Below are positions 34,369 to 42,917 of a DNA stretch of 64,000 bases, piece after piece (the stretch's first letter is position 1; each line of letters starts with the position of its first letter). Both the position numbers and the translations under genes were made by a program. The notes under the pieces are model-generated. The model saw nothing but the letters and a program-made list of their open reading frames with translations. It was not told the origin of the DNA and searched no databases. This DNA comes from SAR202 cluster bacterium bin90. Its GTDB lineage: Bacteria > Chloroflexota > Dehalococcoidia > Lucifugimonadales > JADFKI01. Where the stretch lies: the NCBI GenBank assembly GCA_002238855.1, contig MPND01000011.1, positions 36,595 to 100,594 of the forward strand, written 5' to 3'.

Positions 34369-35922
34369 CTAGGAAATGGGCACTTCCTCAGTCGGGCGCA
34401 AATCCTCAGTGGCCATGAGTCGGTTCAGAGCGTTCATGTACGCCTTCGCACTCGCCACGATTATATCTGTGTCCGAGCCGCGCCCGACATAGGCATGCTC
34501 GTCCTTCTCGATGCGGATCGTAACATCGCCAAGGGCATCTATGCCTTCGGTTACGGCGTCCACGCGGTACTCCGTCAGTCTGTTCGGCACATCGATAATC
34601 CGATTAATCGCCTTGTACACGGCGTCGATCGGACCGGTGCCGGTTGCGGCGTCCGTTTGCGAGTTGTCGTCGCTATCGACCAGTGTAACCGTCGCGGTGG
34701 GGACATCGTGATTCCCGCAAGTTACCTGCACGTGCTCCAGAGAATAGACGGCAGGCACATCTGCGATTCGGCGCTGGCTGGACATTAGCGCAACCAGGTC
34801 CGCGTCCGTTACCTCCGGCTTGCGGTCTGCGAGATTCTTGAACAGTTCAAATGCCTCGTTCAACTCCTCCTGGTCCAGGTGATAGCCCAGCTCGTCAAGG
34901 CGGGAACGCAACCCCGCCCTGCCACTGAGCTTGCCCAGCACCAGTTCGTTGCTCGGCCAACCGATGGACTGCGGATCCATAATCTCGAAGGTGGTGCGCT
35001 CCTTCAGCACGCCATCCTGGTGAATGCCGGATGCGTGGCGGAAGGCGTTCGCGCCCACGACCGCCTTGTTCGGCTGCACCGCAAAGCCGGTAATGTCGCT
35101 GACGAGCCTGCTGGTGCGGTATATCTGGCGCGTGTTGATGTTAGTATCAACGCCGTACATGTCCTTGCGGGTCTCCAGCGCCATGATGACCTCTTCGAGA
35201 GCGGCGTTGCCGGCGCGCTCGCCCAGACCGTTGATGCAGCCCTCGACCTGTCGTGCTCCCTCGGCCACGGCAGCGAGGCTGTTGCCGACGGCCTGACCCA
35301 GATCGTTATGGCAGTGTACGCTCAGCGTTGCCTGGTCGATATTCGGCACATTCTCCTTGATCAGACGGATGCGCTCGCGGAACTCCCAGGGCATCACATA
35401 GCCAACAGTGTCGGGAATGTTGATAGTGTTCGCGCCTGCGGCTATCGCGCCCTCCAGCATCTTGTAGAGGTACTCGATGTCCGTGCGCGTCGCGTCCATC
35501 GGCGAGAACTCCACATCGTCGCAGTAGCTCTTCGCGCGCTCAACGGACGCAATCGCCATATCCATGACCTCTTCGGGGTTCTTCCGAAGCTGGTTCATTA
35601 TCTGCACATCAGAACTGGATATGAACACATGGATGCGCGGCCGTTCGGCATCCTTAATCGCCTCCCACGCGGCGTCCACATCGGGCAGCACGCAGCGGGC
35701 GAGCGACGCGATAACGGGGCGCCGCACCTCGCGGGCAATCTCCTGCACAGCCTGGAAGTCGCCGGGTGAACTCGCAGCGAATCCCGCCTCGATCACATCA
35801 ACGCCCAGCCTGTCGAGCTGTCGCGCAATTTCCAGCTTCTCCTGCGTGGTCAGCCCGATGCCAGCGGACTGCTCGCCGTCTCGGAGTGTAGTATCGAAAA
35901 TAATAACTTTGTCGTCAGACAT
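34369..35922 (-). CDS. leuA: 2-isopropylmalate synthase
   Basis: This 517-residue LeuA has FDTTLRDGEQSAG at the N-terminus, the HCHNDLGQAVGNSLAAV metal/acyl-CoA motif and a full C-terminal LeuA regulatory (leucine-binding) domain. It condenses acetyl-CoA with 2-oxoisovalerate. The track starts at 35928, where AGGAG would sit directly against the ATG. The second ATG at 35922 leaves a 6-nt spacing and is chosen. Leucine feedback through the C-terminal domain is expected in the family. Confidence 0.94.
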   Translation of the reverse strand: MSDDKVIIFDTTLRDGEQSAGIGLTTQEKLEIARQLDRLGVDVIEAGFAASSPGDFQAVQEIAREVRRPVIASLARCVLPDVDAAWEAIKDAERPRIHVFISSSDVQIMNQLRKNPEEVMDMAIASVERAKSYCDDVEFSPMDATRTDIEYLYKMLEGAIAAGANTINIPDTVGYVMPWEFRERIRLIKENVPNIDQATLSVHCHNDLGQAVGNSLAAVAEGARQVEGCINGLGERAGNAALEEVIMALETRKDMYGVDTNINTRQIYRTSRLVSDITGFAVQPNKAVVGANAFRHASGIHQDGVLKERTTFEIMDPQSIGWPSNELVLGKLSGRAGLRSRLDELGYHLDQEELNEAFELFKNLADRKPEVTDADLVALMSSQRRIADVPAVYSLEHVQVTCGNHDVPTATVTLVDSDDNSQTDAATGTGPIDAVYKAINRIIDVPNRLTEYRVDAVTEGIDALGDVTIRIEKDEHAYVGRGSDTDIIVASAKAYMNALNRLMATEDLRPTEEVPIS

Positions 35923-35980
35923 CTTCATCTCCTGTCGGTTATCGGTGTTCGGTAGTCAGTCGTTGCACGATGAACGCCGA

Positions 35981-36070
35981 CTACCCAAGGACAACGCAGT
36001 CCGCCAGACCGAGCATTGCCATAACCCGATCATAGTGGCGAACTGCGAAGGATGCCTCCATGCGGTTCAT
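35981..36070 (-). CDS. possible 29-residue small ORF upstream of leuA
   Basis: ATG 36070 with AGGGAG nearby opens MNRMEASFAVRHYDRVMAMLGLADCVVLG and ends at TAG. It lies in the 215-bp gap between the HAD gene and leuA. It is not leucine-rich enough for a classical attenuator peptide. It may be a small protein, a leader or a chance ORF. Confidence 0.3.
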   Translation of the reverse strand: MNRMEASFAVRHYDRVMAMLGLADCVVLG

Positions 36071-36137
36071 ATCATTGTCTCCCTGTAGTCAGTGACTTCT
36101 GTTGGTTATCAAGATCATTCGCGCAGCTATCGAATCC

Positions 36138-36770
36138 TCACGAACATAAGGGAAGGCCGTAGTCCTTCAGTATGTCCCGCAACGCCTCCACACCTTCGCT
36201 CATCTCGTACTCGACACCATTGATGCCTACGCTCTGCGCTGCGGCTACATTCCGCTCCCTGTCATCTATAAATAGAAGTCGCTCAGGAGCGTAAGGCAGC
36301 GACTTCAACACGGCATGGAAGTAGCCTGTGTCCGGTTTCATTGCTCCCAGTCTGCACGAATAGAATTCGCCGTCGAAAATACCTGAGTATCCAAAGACCT
36401 CCGACATATACCGTGCCCGATACTCATGCTGATTTGTCGCAAGATAAGCGGGCACTCCCGACTTTCTCAGGGACCGAACTACCTCGATAGACTCAGGATT
36501 CATCGCAACAATTTTCGTATGCGTCTCTATCGCATGGTCAACGCTGAAAGGCGACTGCCACCTTTTCAGGACTTCAGCGACAGTGTCTGCAAGATCGGCA
36601 TCTCCCCTCAAGCAGGGTGTCTCTGCCCTGAAGAAGTCCTGTAGAAACTCCTCATTTGGCGTCGCCGACCCGTCAAGCGTTGCGACTTTCTCACGACCGC
36701 CTTCCACCGGCTCCTGCAAGACGCCGTCAGCATCAAAGAGCACAGCTTGTATGTTCAACGCCTGACTCAC
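36138..36770 (-). CDS. HAD-superfamily hydrolase
   Basis: The 210-residue HAD phosphatase has motif I LFDADGVLQEP near residue 13, motif II at about residue 110 (AYLATNQ), motif III lysine in GAMKPDTGYF, and motif IV LLFIDDRERNVAAAQSVGI. It hydrolyses a phosphoester or phosphonate of unknown identity. It starts at GTG just after ilvC and is likely in the same transcript. Its position inside the branched-chain operon has no known reason. Confidence 0.87.
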   Translation of the reverse strand: MSQALNIQAVLFDADGVLQEPVEGGREKVATLDGSATPNEEFLQDFFRAETPCLRGDADLADTVAEVLKRWQSPFSVDHAIETHTKIVAMNPESIEVVRSLRKSGVPAYLATNQHEYRARYMSEVFGYSGIFDGEFYSCRLGAMKPDTGYFHAVLKSLPYAPERLLFIDDRERNVAAAQSVGINGVEYEMSEGVEALRDILKDYGLPLCS

Positions 36771-36785
36771 AGTATCGCTGTTACC

Positions 36786-37784
36786 TTAATCCACATCCTG
36801 CAGGAACGGCATCATCGCGCGCAGTTCCTTGCCAACCTCTTCGATGGGGTGAGCAGCGTTCTCGTCGCGCATGCGGTAGAAGGTCGGGCGGCCCTCGTCG
36901 TTTTCCGCGATCCACTCGCGGGCGAAGCTGCCGTCCTGGATGCGCGCCAGCACTTCCTTCATGTTCTCCTTGACCGACTCGTCAACCACGACCGGCCCGC
37001 GCGTGTAGTCGCCGAACTCTGCCGTGTCGCTGACCGAATAGCGCATATAACCCATGCCGCCCTGGTACAACAGGTCAACGATGAGCTTCAGCTCGTGCAT
37101 GCACTCGAAATAAGCCGATTCCGGCTGGTAGCCTGCCTCGATTAGCGTCTCGTACGCAGCCTTGACCAGCGCGGTAACGCCCCCGCAGAGTACCGCCTGC
37201 TCGCCGAACAGGTCAGTCTCCGTCTCTTCCTTGAAGGTCGTGTCCAGCACACCGGCTCGCGTACAGCCAACGCCCCGCGCGTATGCCAATCCAATGGCAT
37301 GCGCGTTGCCGGTTGCGTCCTGATGCACTGCGAGCAGACCCGGCACGCCTGAGCCCTTCGTGAAGACCTCGCGCATGCGGTGTCCGGGAGCCTTGGGAGC
37401 GACCATCGACACATCCACGCCCTCGGGCGCCTGGATTGTGTCGTAGTGGATGTTGAAGCCGTGGGCGAACATAAGCGTCTTGCCCGGCAGCATGTGCTGC
37501 TGAATGGACTCCCTGTACACTTCGGATTGCAGGTGGTCGGGAATCAGCATCATGATGATGTCCGACTGCTCAGCGACCTCGGCAACCATGCCGACTTTCA
37601 GCCCGTCCGCTTCAGCCTTGGCTATGCTGCTGCTGCCCTCGTACAGGCCGACCATCACGTCCAGCCCGTTGTCGTGCAGGTTGAGCGCGTGGGCGTGACC
37701 CTGGCTGCCGTAGCCGATTATGCCGAAGGTCTTACCGTCCACCAGCGACATATCGGCATCCGATTCGTAGTACATCTTTGCCAT
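36786..37784 (-). CDS. ilvC: ketol-acid reductoisomerase
   Basis: The 332-residue protein has the class I KARI layout. The NADP site reads [18 protein letters not shown], and [19 protein letters not shown]-like [12 protein letters not shown] and the metal-binding C-terminal knotted domain with [14 protein letters not shown] follow. It converts acetolactate to dihydroxyisovalerate with isomerisation and NADPH. ATG follows AAAGGAA. It sits in the run ilvB-ilvN-ilvC. Confidence 0.95.
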   Translation of the reverse strand: MAKMYYESDADMSLVDGKTFGIIGYGSQGHAHALNLHDNGLDVMVGLYEGSSSIAKAEADGLKVGMVAEVAEQSDIIMMLIPDHLQSEVYRESIQQHMLPGKTLMFAHGFNIHYDTIQAPEGVDVSMVAPKAPGHRMREVFTKGSGVPGLLAVHQDATGNAHAIGLAYARGVGCTRAGVLDTTFKEETETDLFGEQAVLCGGVTALVKAAYETLIEAGYQPESAYFECMHELKLIVDLLYQGGMGYMRYSVSDTAEFGDYTRGPVVVDESVKENMKEVLARIQDGSFAREWIAENDEGRPTFYRMRDENAAHPIEEVGKELRAMMPFLQDVD

Positions 37785-37825
37785 TTAGTTCTTTCCTTTC
37801 AGGTCGATTAGTTTTCGTAGTTCGC

Positions 37826-38416
37826 CTACACACTTCCGGTTTCTGTGAATGTAGGTCTTCTGGAGCTGCCGCCATTTCTCCTGCCGCCATTTCTCCTGCC
37901 GCTGCCACTGCTATTGCTATCCATGCCTCGTGTCATCGCCACGATGCCGGTCCGCATCACTTCCAACACGCCATAAGGACCAAGCAGGTTCTGCAGAGCG
38001 TCCACTTTCTCCTCGTCGCCCACGACCTCCACTATCAGGCTTTCGCTGGAGACATCAATGACATGAGCGCGGAACAGGTCAACAATCTGCATCACATCGC
38101 TTCTTGTCTGCGAGGTGGTCTGAACTCGCATCAGCGCAAGCTCGCGCGCAACGGCATTGTCTTCAGATATGTCCGATACCTTGATGACATCTATCAGCTT
38201 GTGCAGGTGCTTAGTAACCTGCTCCACGGTGCGGCTGTCGCCTTCGACCACGAAGGTCATACGCGACAGGTTCGGAATCTCGCTGTTGCCCACGGCAAGG
38301 CTGGATATGTTGAATCCACGCCGCCTGAACATGCTGGCGACGCGGTTCAGCACGCCGGGCTTGTCCTCGACGAGCGCCGTTATCGTATGCCTGTTGGCTT
38401 CTGCTATCATCGTCAT
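37826..38416 (-). CDS. ilvN: acetolactate synthase small (regulatory) subunit
   Basis: The 196-residue ACT-domain protein reads HTITALVEDKPGVLNRVASMFRRRGFNISSLAVGNSE, and a second ACT half lies at about residues 85-160. It binds and activates the large subunit and gives valine feedback. It is about 30 residues longer than usual because of a Ser/Gly/Arg-rich tail with RRNGGRRNGG repeats (a 15-bp direct repeat). Its ATG overlaps the ilvB stop (ATGA), indicating coupling. GGAGG lies 7 nt upstream. Confidence 0.95.
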   Translation of the reverse strand: MTMIAEANRHTITALVEDKPGVLNRVASMFRRRGFNISSLAVGNSEIPNLSRMTFVVEGDSRTVEQVTKHLHKLIDVIKVSDISEDNAVARELALMRVQTTSQTRSDVMQIVDLFRAHVIDVSSESLIVEVVGDEEKVDALQNLLGPYGVLEVMRTGIVAMTRGMDSNSSGSGRRNGGRRNGGSSRRPTFTETGSV

Positions 38417-40113
38417 CCGCTAACCTCCTGGAACACGGGAGACGGCTCCTCGATGAGCTGCTGTATTGACATTCCCGCCGGTATCATCGGGTACACGTTG
38501 TCGTCGTTCTCGATTACGAAGTCAACGATTACGGGGCCCGGATGAAGCATCGCTCGCTCAATCGCCGCGCTCACCTGGTTCTTCTCCGTTACGCGGATGC
38601 CAAGCATGCCAAAAGCCTGTGCCAGTCTCACGAAGTCCGGATTGCCGCTGTACACTGTTGCGACATGGTCCTTCTCGTAGAAGAAGTCCTGCCACTGCCG
38701 TACCATGCCCAGCGAGTTGTTATTCATTATGGCGAACTTGACGGGGATGTTGTTCTCAACCATCGTCGCGAGTTCCACCATCGTCATCTGGAAACCACCG
38801 TCTCCGGCGACCGACCATACGACGCGGTCTTCCGCGCCAACCTGAGCACCCATCGCACCCGGCACCTCGTAGCCCATCGCACCCGATCCGCAGGACGATA
38901 CCAGCGAGTTGGGCTGCTTGAACGAATAATACTGTGCCGCCCACATCTGGTGCTGCCCAACGCCCGTGACGATAACCGCGTTACCGTTTGTCGCTTCGTC
39001 TATCGCCTGCACTACATACCGCATCTCAAGGCTGACGGAAGTGTCCGCCCCAAGCAGCGGGTGCTCGCGCCGCAGTTCGTCTATCCGTGCAAGCCAGTCA
39101 CCGTGCAAGAGCGGCTTCACGCGCTTGTTCAGCGCCTGCAATACGAGCTTGATGTCCCCAACGATTGGTACATCCACATCAATGTTCTTGCCAATCTCAG
39201 ACGGATCGATGTCTACATGAATTTTCTTGGAGTTGACCGCGAATGTGCTGGTGTCTCCTGTTATCCGGTCATCGAAGCGCATCCCCAGCGCAATCAGCAG
39301 GTCGGATTCCTCGATGGCAAGGCTGGCATACGCCATGCCGTGCATGCCGGGCCAGCCGGCAGACAGCACATGCCCGGTCGGGAATCCGCTGACGCCAAGC
39401 AGCGTTGTTACAACCGGTATCTGAGCCTTCTCCGCAAGTTCCAGCAGCTCGTCGTAAGCTCTAGATAGGATGACACCGTGTCCGGCGAGGATCACTGGAC
39501 GCTCTGCCTTCTCGATGAGGTTCGCGGCGCGCCTCACCTGCCCCGAGTGCGGCCTAAGCGTAGGCTTGTATCCCGGCAGGTCGATCTCTTCCGGATATTC
39601 GAACTCCGCGACCTCCGTGAACACATCCTTGGGTATATCAACAAGCACGGGACCCGGCCGACCCGTATTGGCGATGTAGAACGCCTCCTTGATTACCCGT
39701 GGAATCTCGGATGCGTGCATCACAAGATAGTTGTGCTTCGTTATCGGCAGCGTGATCCCCGTCGTGTCGCACTCCTGGAAGGCATCGGTGCCGATGGCAG
39801 CCCTGCCGACCTGCCCGGTGATGACGACCATCGGAACGGAGTCCATCTGCGCTGTGGCAATACCCGTCACAAGGTTAGTCGCGCCGGGTCCGGAGGTCGC
39901 CCACGCGACACCCGGCCGCCCTGTAACGCGCGCGTAGCCGTCGGCGGCATGCGCCGCGCCCTGCTCGTGGCGCACCAGGATGTGACGTAGCGCCGGGAAC
40001 TCGGGCAATGTCTGGTACAAGGGCAGTATCGCCCCGCCCGGAAGCCCGAATATAACATCCACGCCTTCACGAATGAGGCTCTCGCAGACCATCTGCCCGC
40101 CATTCATTTTCAT
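38413..40113 (-). CDS. ilvB: acetolactate synthase large subunit
   Basis: The 566-residue ThDP enzyme has the catalytic Glu in VRHEQGAAHAADGYARVTGRPG, GPGATN, and the ThDP motif VAGDGGFQMTMVELATMVENN ending in NNNSLGMVRQWQ. It condenses two pyruvates (or pyruvate with 2-oxobutyrate). The track ORF reaches 40260, but ATG 40113 has GGAGGT 9 nt upstream and gives the normal N-terminus MKMNGGQMVCESLIREG. The upstream part is T-box leader, not protein. First gene of the branched-chain operon. Confidence 0.95.
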   Translation of the reverse strand: MKMNGGQMVCESLIREGVDVIFGLPGGAILPLYQTLPEFPALRHILVRHEQGAAHAADGYARVTGRPGVAWATSGPGATNLVTGIATAQMDSVPMVVITGQVGRAAIGTDAFQECDTTGITLPITKHNYLVMHASEIPRVIKEAFYIANTGRPGPVLVDIPKDVFTEVAEFEYPEEIDLPGYKPTLRPHSGQVRRAANLIEKAERPVILAGHGVILSRAYDELLELAEKAQIPVVTTLLGVSGFPTGHVLSAGWPGMHGMAYASLAIEESDLLIALGMRFDDRITGDTSTFAVNSKKIHVDIDPSEIGKNIDVDVPIVGDIKLVLQALNKRVKPLLHGDWLARIDELRREHPLLGADTSVSLEMRYVVQAIDEATNGNAVIVTGVGQHQMWAAQYYSFKQPNSLVSSCGSGAMGYEVPGAMGAQVGAEDRVVWSVAGDGGFQMTMVELATMVENNIPVKFAIMNNNSLGMVRQWQDFFYEKDHVATVYSGNPDFVRLAQAFGMLGIRVTEKNQVSAAIERAMLHPGPVIVDFVIENDDNVYPMIPAGMSIQQLIEEPSPVFQEVSG

Positions 40114-40427
40114 ATATCGAATACCTCCATTGTTAGCTGACAAATGCCAACAAAAAATCCCGTCCAACAAAGGGACGGGATTTGAAATCTCGCGGTACCA
40201 CCCAATTTGTCCCCGATTTGGGAACCTCTCGGCGGCTGGTAACGGTTGCCAACCGACCAATCCTAATGAACAGCAATTATCGCCGTAGTTCGGACTGGGC
40301 GCTCAGGGGCGAGTTCTGGAAGGTCCTCTGGCGTCGGCTTGCAGCTCCGCCGACTCTCTGATGCCGGTGCCTTCCGTACTACTCCCCTTCACTGCGTTAT
40401 AGAACTATCTCATCGTTATGTTCAGTG
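40114..40427 (-). promoter_or_regulatory. T-box leader riboswitch (probably Leu) for the ilv-leu operon
   Basis: The leader RNA has the hallmarks of a T-box. A 5' AGUA motif (40377-40381 region) and a Stem I AGAGAG bulge are present. The GAACUCGCCCCUGAG segment holds a likely CUC (leucine) specifier. The highly conserved GGGUGGUACCGCG antiterminator sequence lies at 40190-40203. The UGGU bulge would pair with ACCA at an uncharged tRNA 3' end (discriminator A, as in tRNA-Leu). It should bind uncharged tRNA and prevent termination. The specifier is assigned by eye. Confidence 0.88.
40152..40183 (-). terminator. T-box intrinsic terminator
   Basis: AAATCCCGTCC pairs with GGACGGGATTT (11-bp stem), followed by a T-run in the direction of transcription. 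It overlaps the alternative antiterminator pairing, so it is the regulated terminator of the T-box leader. Confidence 0.85.
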
Positions 40428-40433
40428 CAAATG

Positions 40434-40463
40434 AGGTTAGCAAAGTGCAACTGGTATTGTCAA
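40434..40463 (-). promoter_or_regulatory. promoter of the ilv-leu operon
   Basis: A perfect -35 TTGACA (40463-40458 on minus) lies 18 bp before TAACCT (40439-40434), giving transcription start near 40427, just upstream of the T-box. A direct repeat TTGCACT (as AGTGCAA on plus at 40444-40450 and 40424-40430) flanks the -10 with 20-bp periodicity and may be an operator. Confidence 0.6.
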
Positions 40464-40543
40464 TGAATAAAGGCACATTTCATCACATTACCAAATGATT
40501 ATCTGGCTAATGTATTCGATGAAGCGCATTCATTGACTACCAG

Positions 40544-40619
40544 TGGTCGGGGCGACTGGACTTGAACCAGCGACCTCCACGTCCCGAACGTGGCGCGCTC
40601 CCGACTGCGCTACGCCCCG
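40544..40619 (-). tRNA. tRNA-Pro (CGG), CCA encoded
   Basis: The minus strand folds as a full cloverleaf. The acceptor is CGGGGCG/CGCCCCG, the D-arm GCGC, the anticodon arm CCACG-TTCGGGA-CGTGG with anticodon CGG, and the T-arm GCTGG-TTCAAGT-CCAGT (last pair G-T). Discriminator A is followed by encoded CCA. It reads CCG (proline). It lies between the HpcH gene and the ilv operon promoter. Confidence 0.95.
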
Positions 40620-40679
40620 ACACTTCATGTAATTGTAGTCCTACTCACGGCGTTGGGCAAGGTTATCGCGGATTCATGC

Positions 40680-41468
40680 CTACTCACCCTGCATTGCGCG
40701 CAATAGCTCTTCGCCATTGCTCTTCCACCAGCCGTACAGGATCGCAAGGTCAGTCCCGATTGAGAAGTGGCGCACGCCCATGTCAAGATACTTCTTCGCT
40801 TCGTCAGGAGACTGAATCTCCGCGCGCGGCGCTACTCCCATATTGATGGCCGTCTTGAAGGTCTTGTCATGCGCGGCAATAACTTCGGGGTCGTTGCGCT
40901 GACCGGGCTTGCCGATGCTCATCGAGAAGTCGGAGCCGCCCCACTGCACCATGTCGAGCTCAGGTATCTCCAGGATCTCCTCAAGCTCGTCAACCGCGCC
41001 CTTCTTCTCGATCATGACCGCCATCACGATGTCATTGAGAGAATCTACGTACTCCGGGGAGCCACCATAACCCATATAGGTGTTGCGGCGAGTCGCCACA
41101 CCGTACATTCCCTTGTCGTTCGGCGTATCGGGCCTCGCCTGTCGAATGCACTCGCGCACATCGGCGGCGGTTCGGCAATCCGTGAACAGCACGCTCGTAA
41201 AGCCCGCGCCAATTCCGCGCTGAGCCAGGAACGACTGGTGGCTCTGGTCAATCTTGATCATCGAGCCCATGTTGTGCAGTTCGGCGGCGCGGCACAGGTT
41301 GTCCAGATCGTGCAGGTCGAAAGAGCCGTACTCTGCCACGAATTCCACATAGTCGTATATGCCAGTATGTCCGATCGCCTCAACCACAGATGGCCACGCC
41401 GATAGTATGTGCGTGCTAAGCGTCGATTCGCCCGCATCAAGTTTCTGCTTTAACGTGTTTGGCCTCAT
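40680..41468 (-). CDS. HpcH/HpaI aldolase family protein
   Basis: The 262-residue (beta/alpha)8 class II aldolase of the HpcH/HpaI family reads KQKLDAGESTLSTHILSAWPSVVEAIGHTGIYDYVEFVAEYGSFDL at the start. The metal and substrate region is near VMIEKKGAVDELEEILEIPELDMVQWGGSDFSMSIGKPG. It cleaves or makes 2-keto-3-hydroxy acids with pyruvate. ATG follows GGGAGGA. Substrate not known. It is separated from the tRNA by about 60 bp. Confidence 0.88.
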   Translation of the reverse strand: MRPNTLKQKLDAGESTLSTHILSAWPSVVEAIGHTGIYDYVEFVAEYGSFDLHDLDNLCRAAELHNMGSMIKIDQSHQSFLAQRGIGAGFTSVLFTDCRTAADVRECIRQARPDTPNDKGMYGVATRRNTYMGYGGSPEYVDSLNDIVMAVMIEKKGAVDELEEILEIPELDMVQWGGSDFSMSIGKPGQRNDPEVIAAHDKTFKTAINMGVAPRAEIQSPDEAKKYLDMGVRHFSIGTDLAILYGWWKSNGEELLRAMQGE

Positions 41469-41601
41469 AGGTGTTCCTCCCGTTTCAGGTTATGAGTTTC
41501 AGGTTATGAATTGTCGCAGCGGCCGGGATCGCCGTCTGCGCCGTAATTCTATCACAGCATCGCCGGCAAGTTGCCATCGTCATCGCGCTACGAATCCGCC
41601 G

Positions 41602-42153
41602 TCATGTTCCGAAGTACCTGTCGCCGTAGTCGCCAATACCCGGCACTATGAACTTCCGCGCGTCCAGCTCCGGGTCAACAGCAACAGCGCTGATGTTGCT
41701 ATGCGGAATTACCCCGGCAAGGCGTTCCATACCCTCCTGCGACGCAAGCACCCCGACGAAATATATCGCATCCGCAGCGTAACCTTCTCGCATCAGCATT
41801 TCCGCGACCAGGCACGCCGTTCCCGCAGTGGCAAGCATCGGGTCTATGATAAGCGCCCTCGACGGCATTGCCTCCGGGAAACGTGTGTAATACAGATCGG
41901 GCTGCGCCGTCTCTTCATCCCGCGTGATGCCGATGAACGCGACAGGTGCGTCAGGAACGGCGCTCGCAAAAGCTGGAAGCAATGCCAGCCCTGCACGCAG
42001 CACAGGCACGAGCATCAATGCGTCAGTGCTGTCATCACGCAACCGTTCCAGCGTTTCAGCGCACAGCTGCCGCGCCAATTCGTCAGATGTCCTGCGAAAG
42101 TCCGCAGTGCAGGTGCTTCTGTCGCGCAGTGTGCAGAGAAGGCTTTCTTTCAT
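41602..42153 (-). CDS. upp: uracil phosphoribosyltransferase
   Basis: The 183-residue protein is UPRT-like. LRDRSTCTADFRRTSDELARQL, VPVLRAGLALLPAF, the PRPP motif ALIIDPMLATAGTA and the C-terminal PGIGDYGDRYFGT uracil loop match the family. It converts uracil and PRPP to UMP in pyrimidine salvage. It is about 20 residues shorter at the N-terminus than usual (209), and a stop codon directly upstream fixes the start. This trimming may remove part of a dimer arm. Confidence 0.9.
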   Translation of the reverse strand: MKESLLCTLRDRSTCTADFRRTSDELARQLCAETLERLRDDSTDALMLVPVLRAGLALLPAFASAVPDAPVAFIGITRDEETAQPDLYYTRFPEAMPSRALIIDPMLATAGTACLVAEMLMREGYAADAIYFVGVLASQEGMERLAGVIPHSNISAVAVDPELDARKFIVPGIGDYGDRYFGT

Positions 42154-42257
42154 CTATACTTGCTTTCCTTGACCAGTATTCAAGCGTTAGTTAGCATTGA
42201 TGCGTATCACCAATAGCCCGACATTCTGCATAAACGCCTTGTAAAAGGAGCGTTGCT

Positions 42258-42485
42258 ATGGAAGACCTCAACAAAAAGGACGAATCGGCAATGGGAGAGA
42301 ACAAGTTTGTGCAATCCGGCGAAAATGGCGCCGAGCCTATCGACATATCAGGATTGCCGGACTTTGTGAAAAACATACTTAAACGCTCCGAGAGTATTCC
42401 ACAAGAAGCCTTGGACGAGTTTCCGCCTGACTACTCAGAAAATCTAGACCATTACCTCTACGGCCTGCCAAAGAAATCTCCGTAG
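42258..42485 (+). CDS. small protein, putative antitoxin of PIN module
   Basis: The 75-residue acidic protein is not recognised. Its C-terminal half reads PDFVKNILKRSESIPQEALDEFPPDYSENLDHYLYGLPKKS. ATG follows AAAAGGAG with 7-nt spacing. The gene ends a few bases before a PIN-domain gene, the usual place of an antitoxin. The antitoxin role comes only from context and size. Confidence 0.6.
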   Translation: MEDLNKKDESAMGENKFVQSGENGAEPIDISGLPDFVKNILKRSESIPQEALDEFPPDYSENLDHYLYGLPKKSP

Positions 42486-42494
42486 GAGTGATTG

Positions 42495-42908
42495 ATGAGA
42501 ATGGTGTTTATCGATTCATTGCATCTAATTGCACTGATACTGAAAGACCAATGGTACATCTCATCCTTACAGATTTATGAACACCTTTCTAGCAGCGGAG
42601 TTCGATTTGTAACCACATACGAAGTTCTGACAGAAGTTCTCGCAGGCGTATCAAGAGGTCGGCCAGAAATTCGCACGGAAGCCGTAGCAACCGCGCACGA
42701 CATCATAGCCGACCCCAACATCACCCTAGTCCAGCCCTCCACTGACCTCTTCACCCGCGGCTTAGGACTCTACGCAAGCAGACCCGACAAGCGTTACAGC
42801 CTCACCGACTGCATCTCCATGGTAGTCATGAGGGATATGAACATCACCGAGGTACTCACGCATGACCGCGATTTCGAGAACGAAGGCTTTGTCCGCCTGA
42901 TTAAGTAG
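42495..42908 (+). CDS. PIN-domain protein (VapC-like toxin)
   Basis: The protein of about 137 residues has the PIN pattern of acidic residues: MVFIDSLHLIALI (first Asp), YEVLTEVLAG (Glu), YSLTDCISMVVM (Asp) and EVLTHDRDFENEGF (Asp). These coordinate metal for RNA cleavage. The ATG at 42495 sits 6 nt after AGGAG and is preferred over the TTG at 42492. With the small upstream gene it forms a probable toxin-antitoxin pair; VapC toxins cut RNA such as initiator tRNA. Confidence 0.82.
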   Translation: MRMVFIDSLHLIALILKDQWYISSLQIYEHLSSSGVRFVTTYEVLTEVLAGVSRGRPEIRTEAVATAHDIIADPNITLVQPSTDLFTRGLGLYASRPDKRYSLTDCISMVVMRDMNITEVLTHDRDFENEGFVRLIK

Positions 42909-42917
42909 CCTCAGTTC

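Noticed and set aside
34879-35769. Long plus-strand ORF of 296 residues inside leuA
   Set aside because: Antisense shadow of a well conserved gene.
40114-40260. N-terminal extension of ilvB in the ORF track
   Set aside because: It is the translated T-box leader; the real ATG at 40113 has a good ribosome site and a normal family start.
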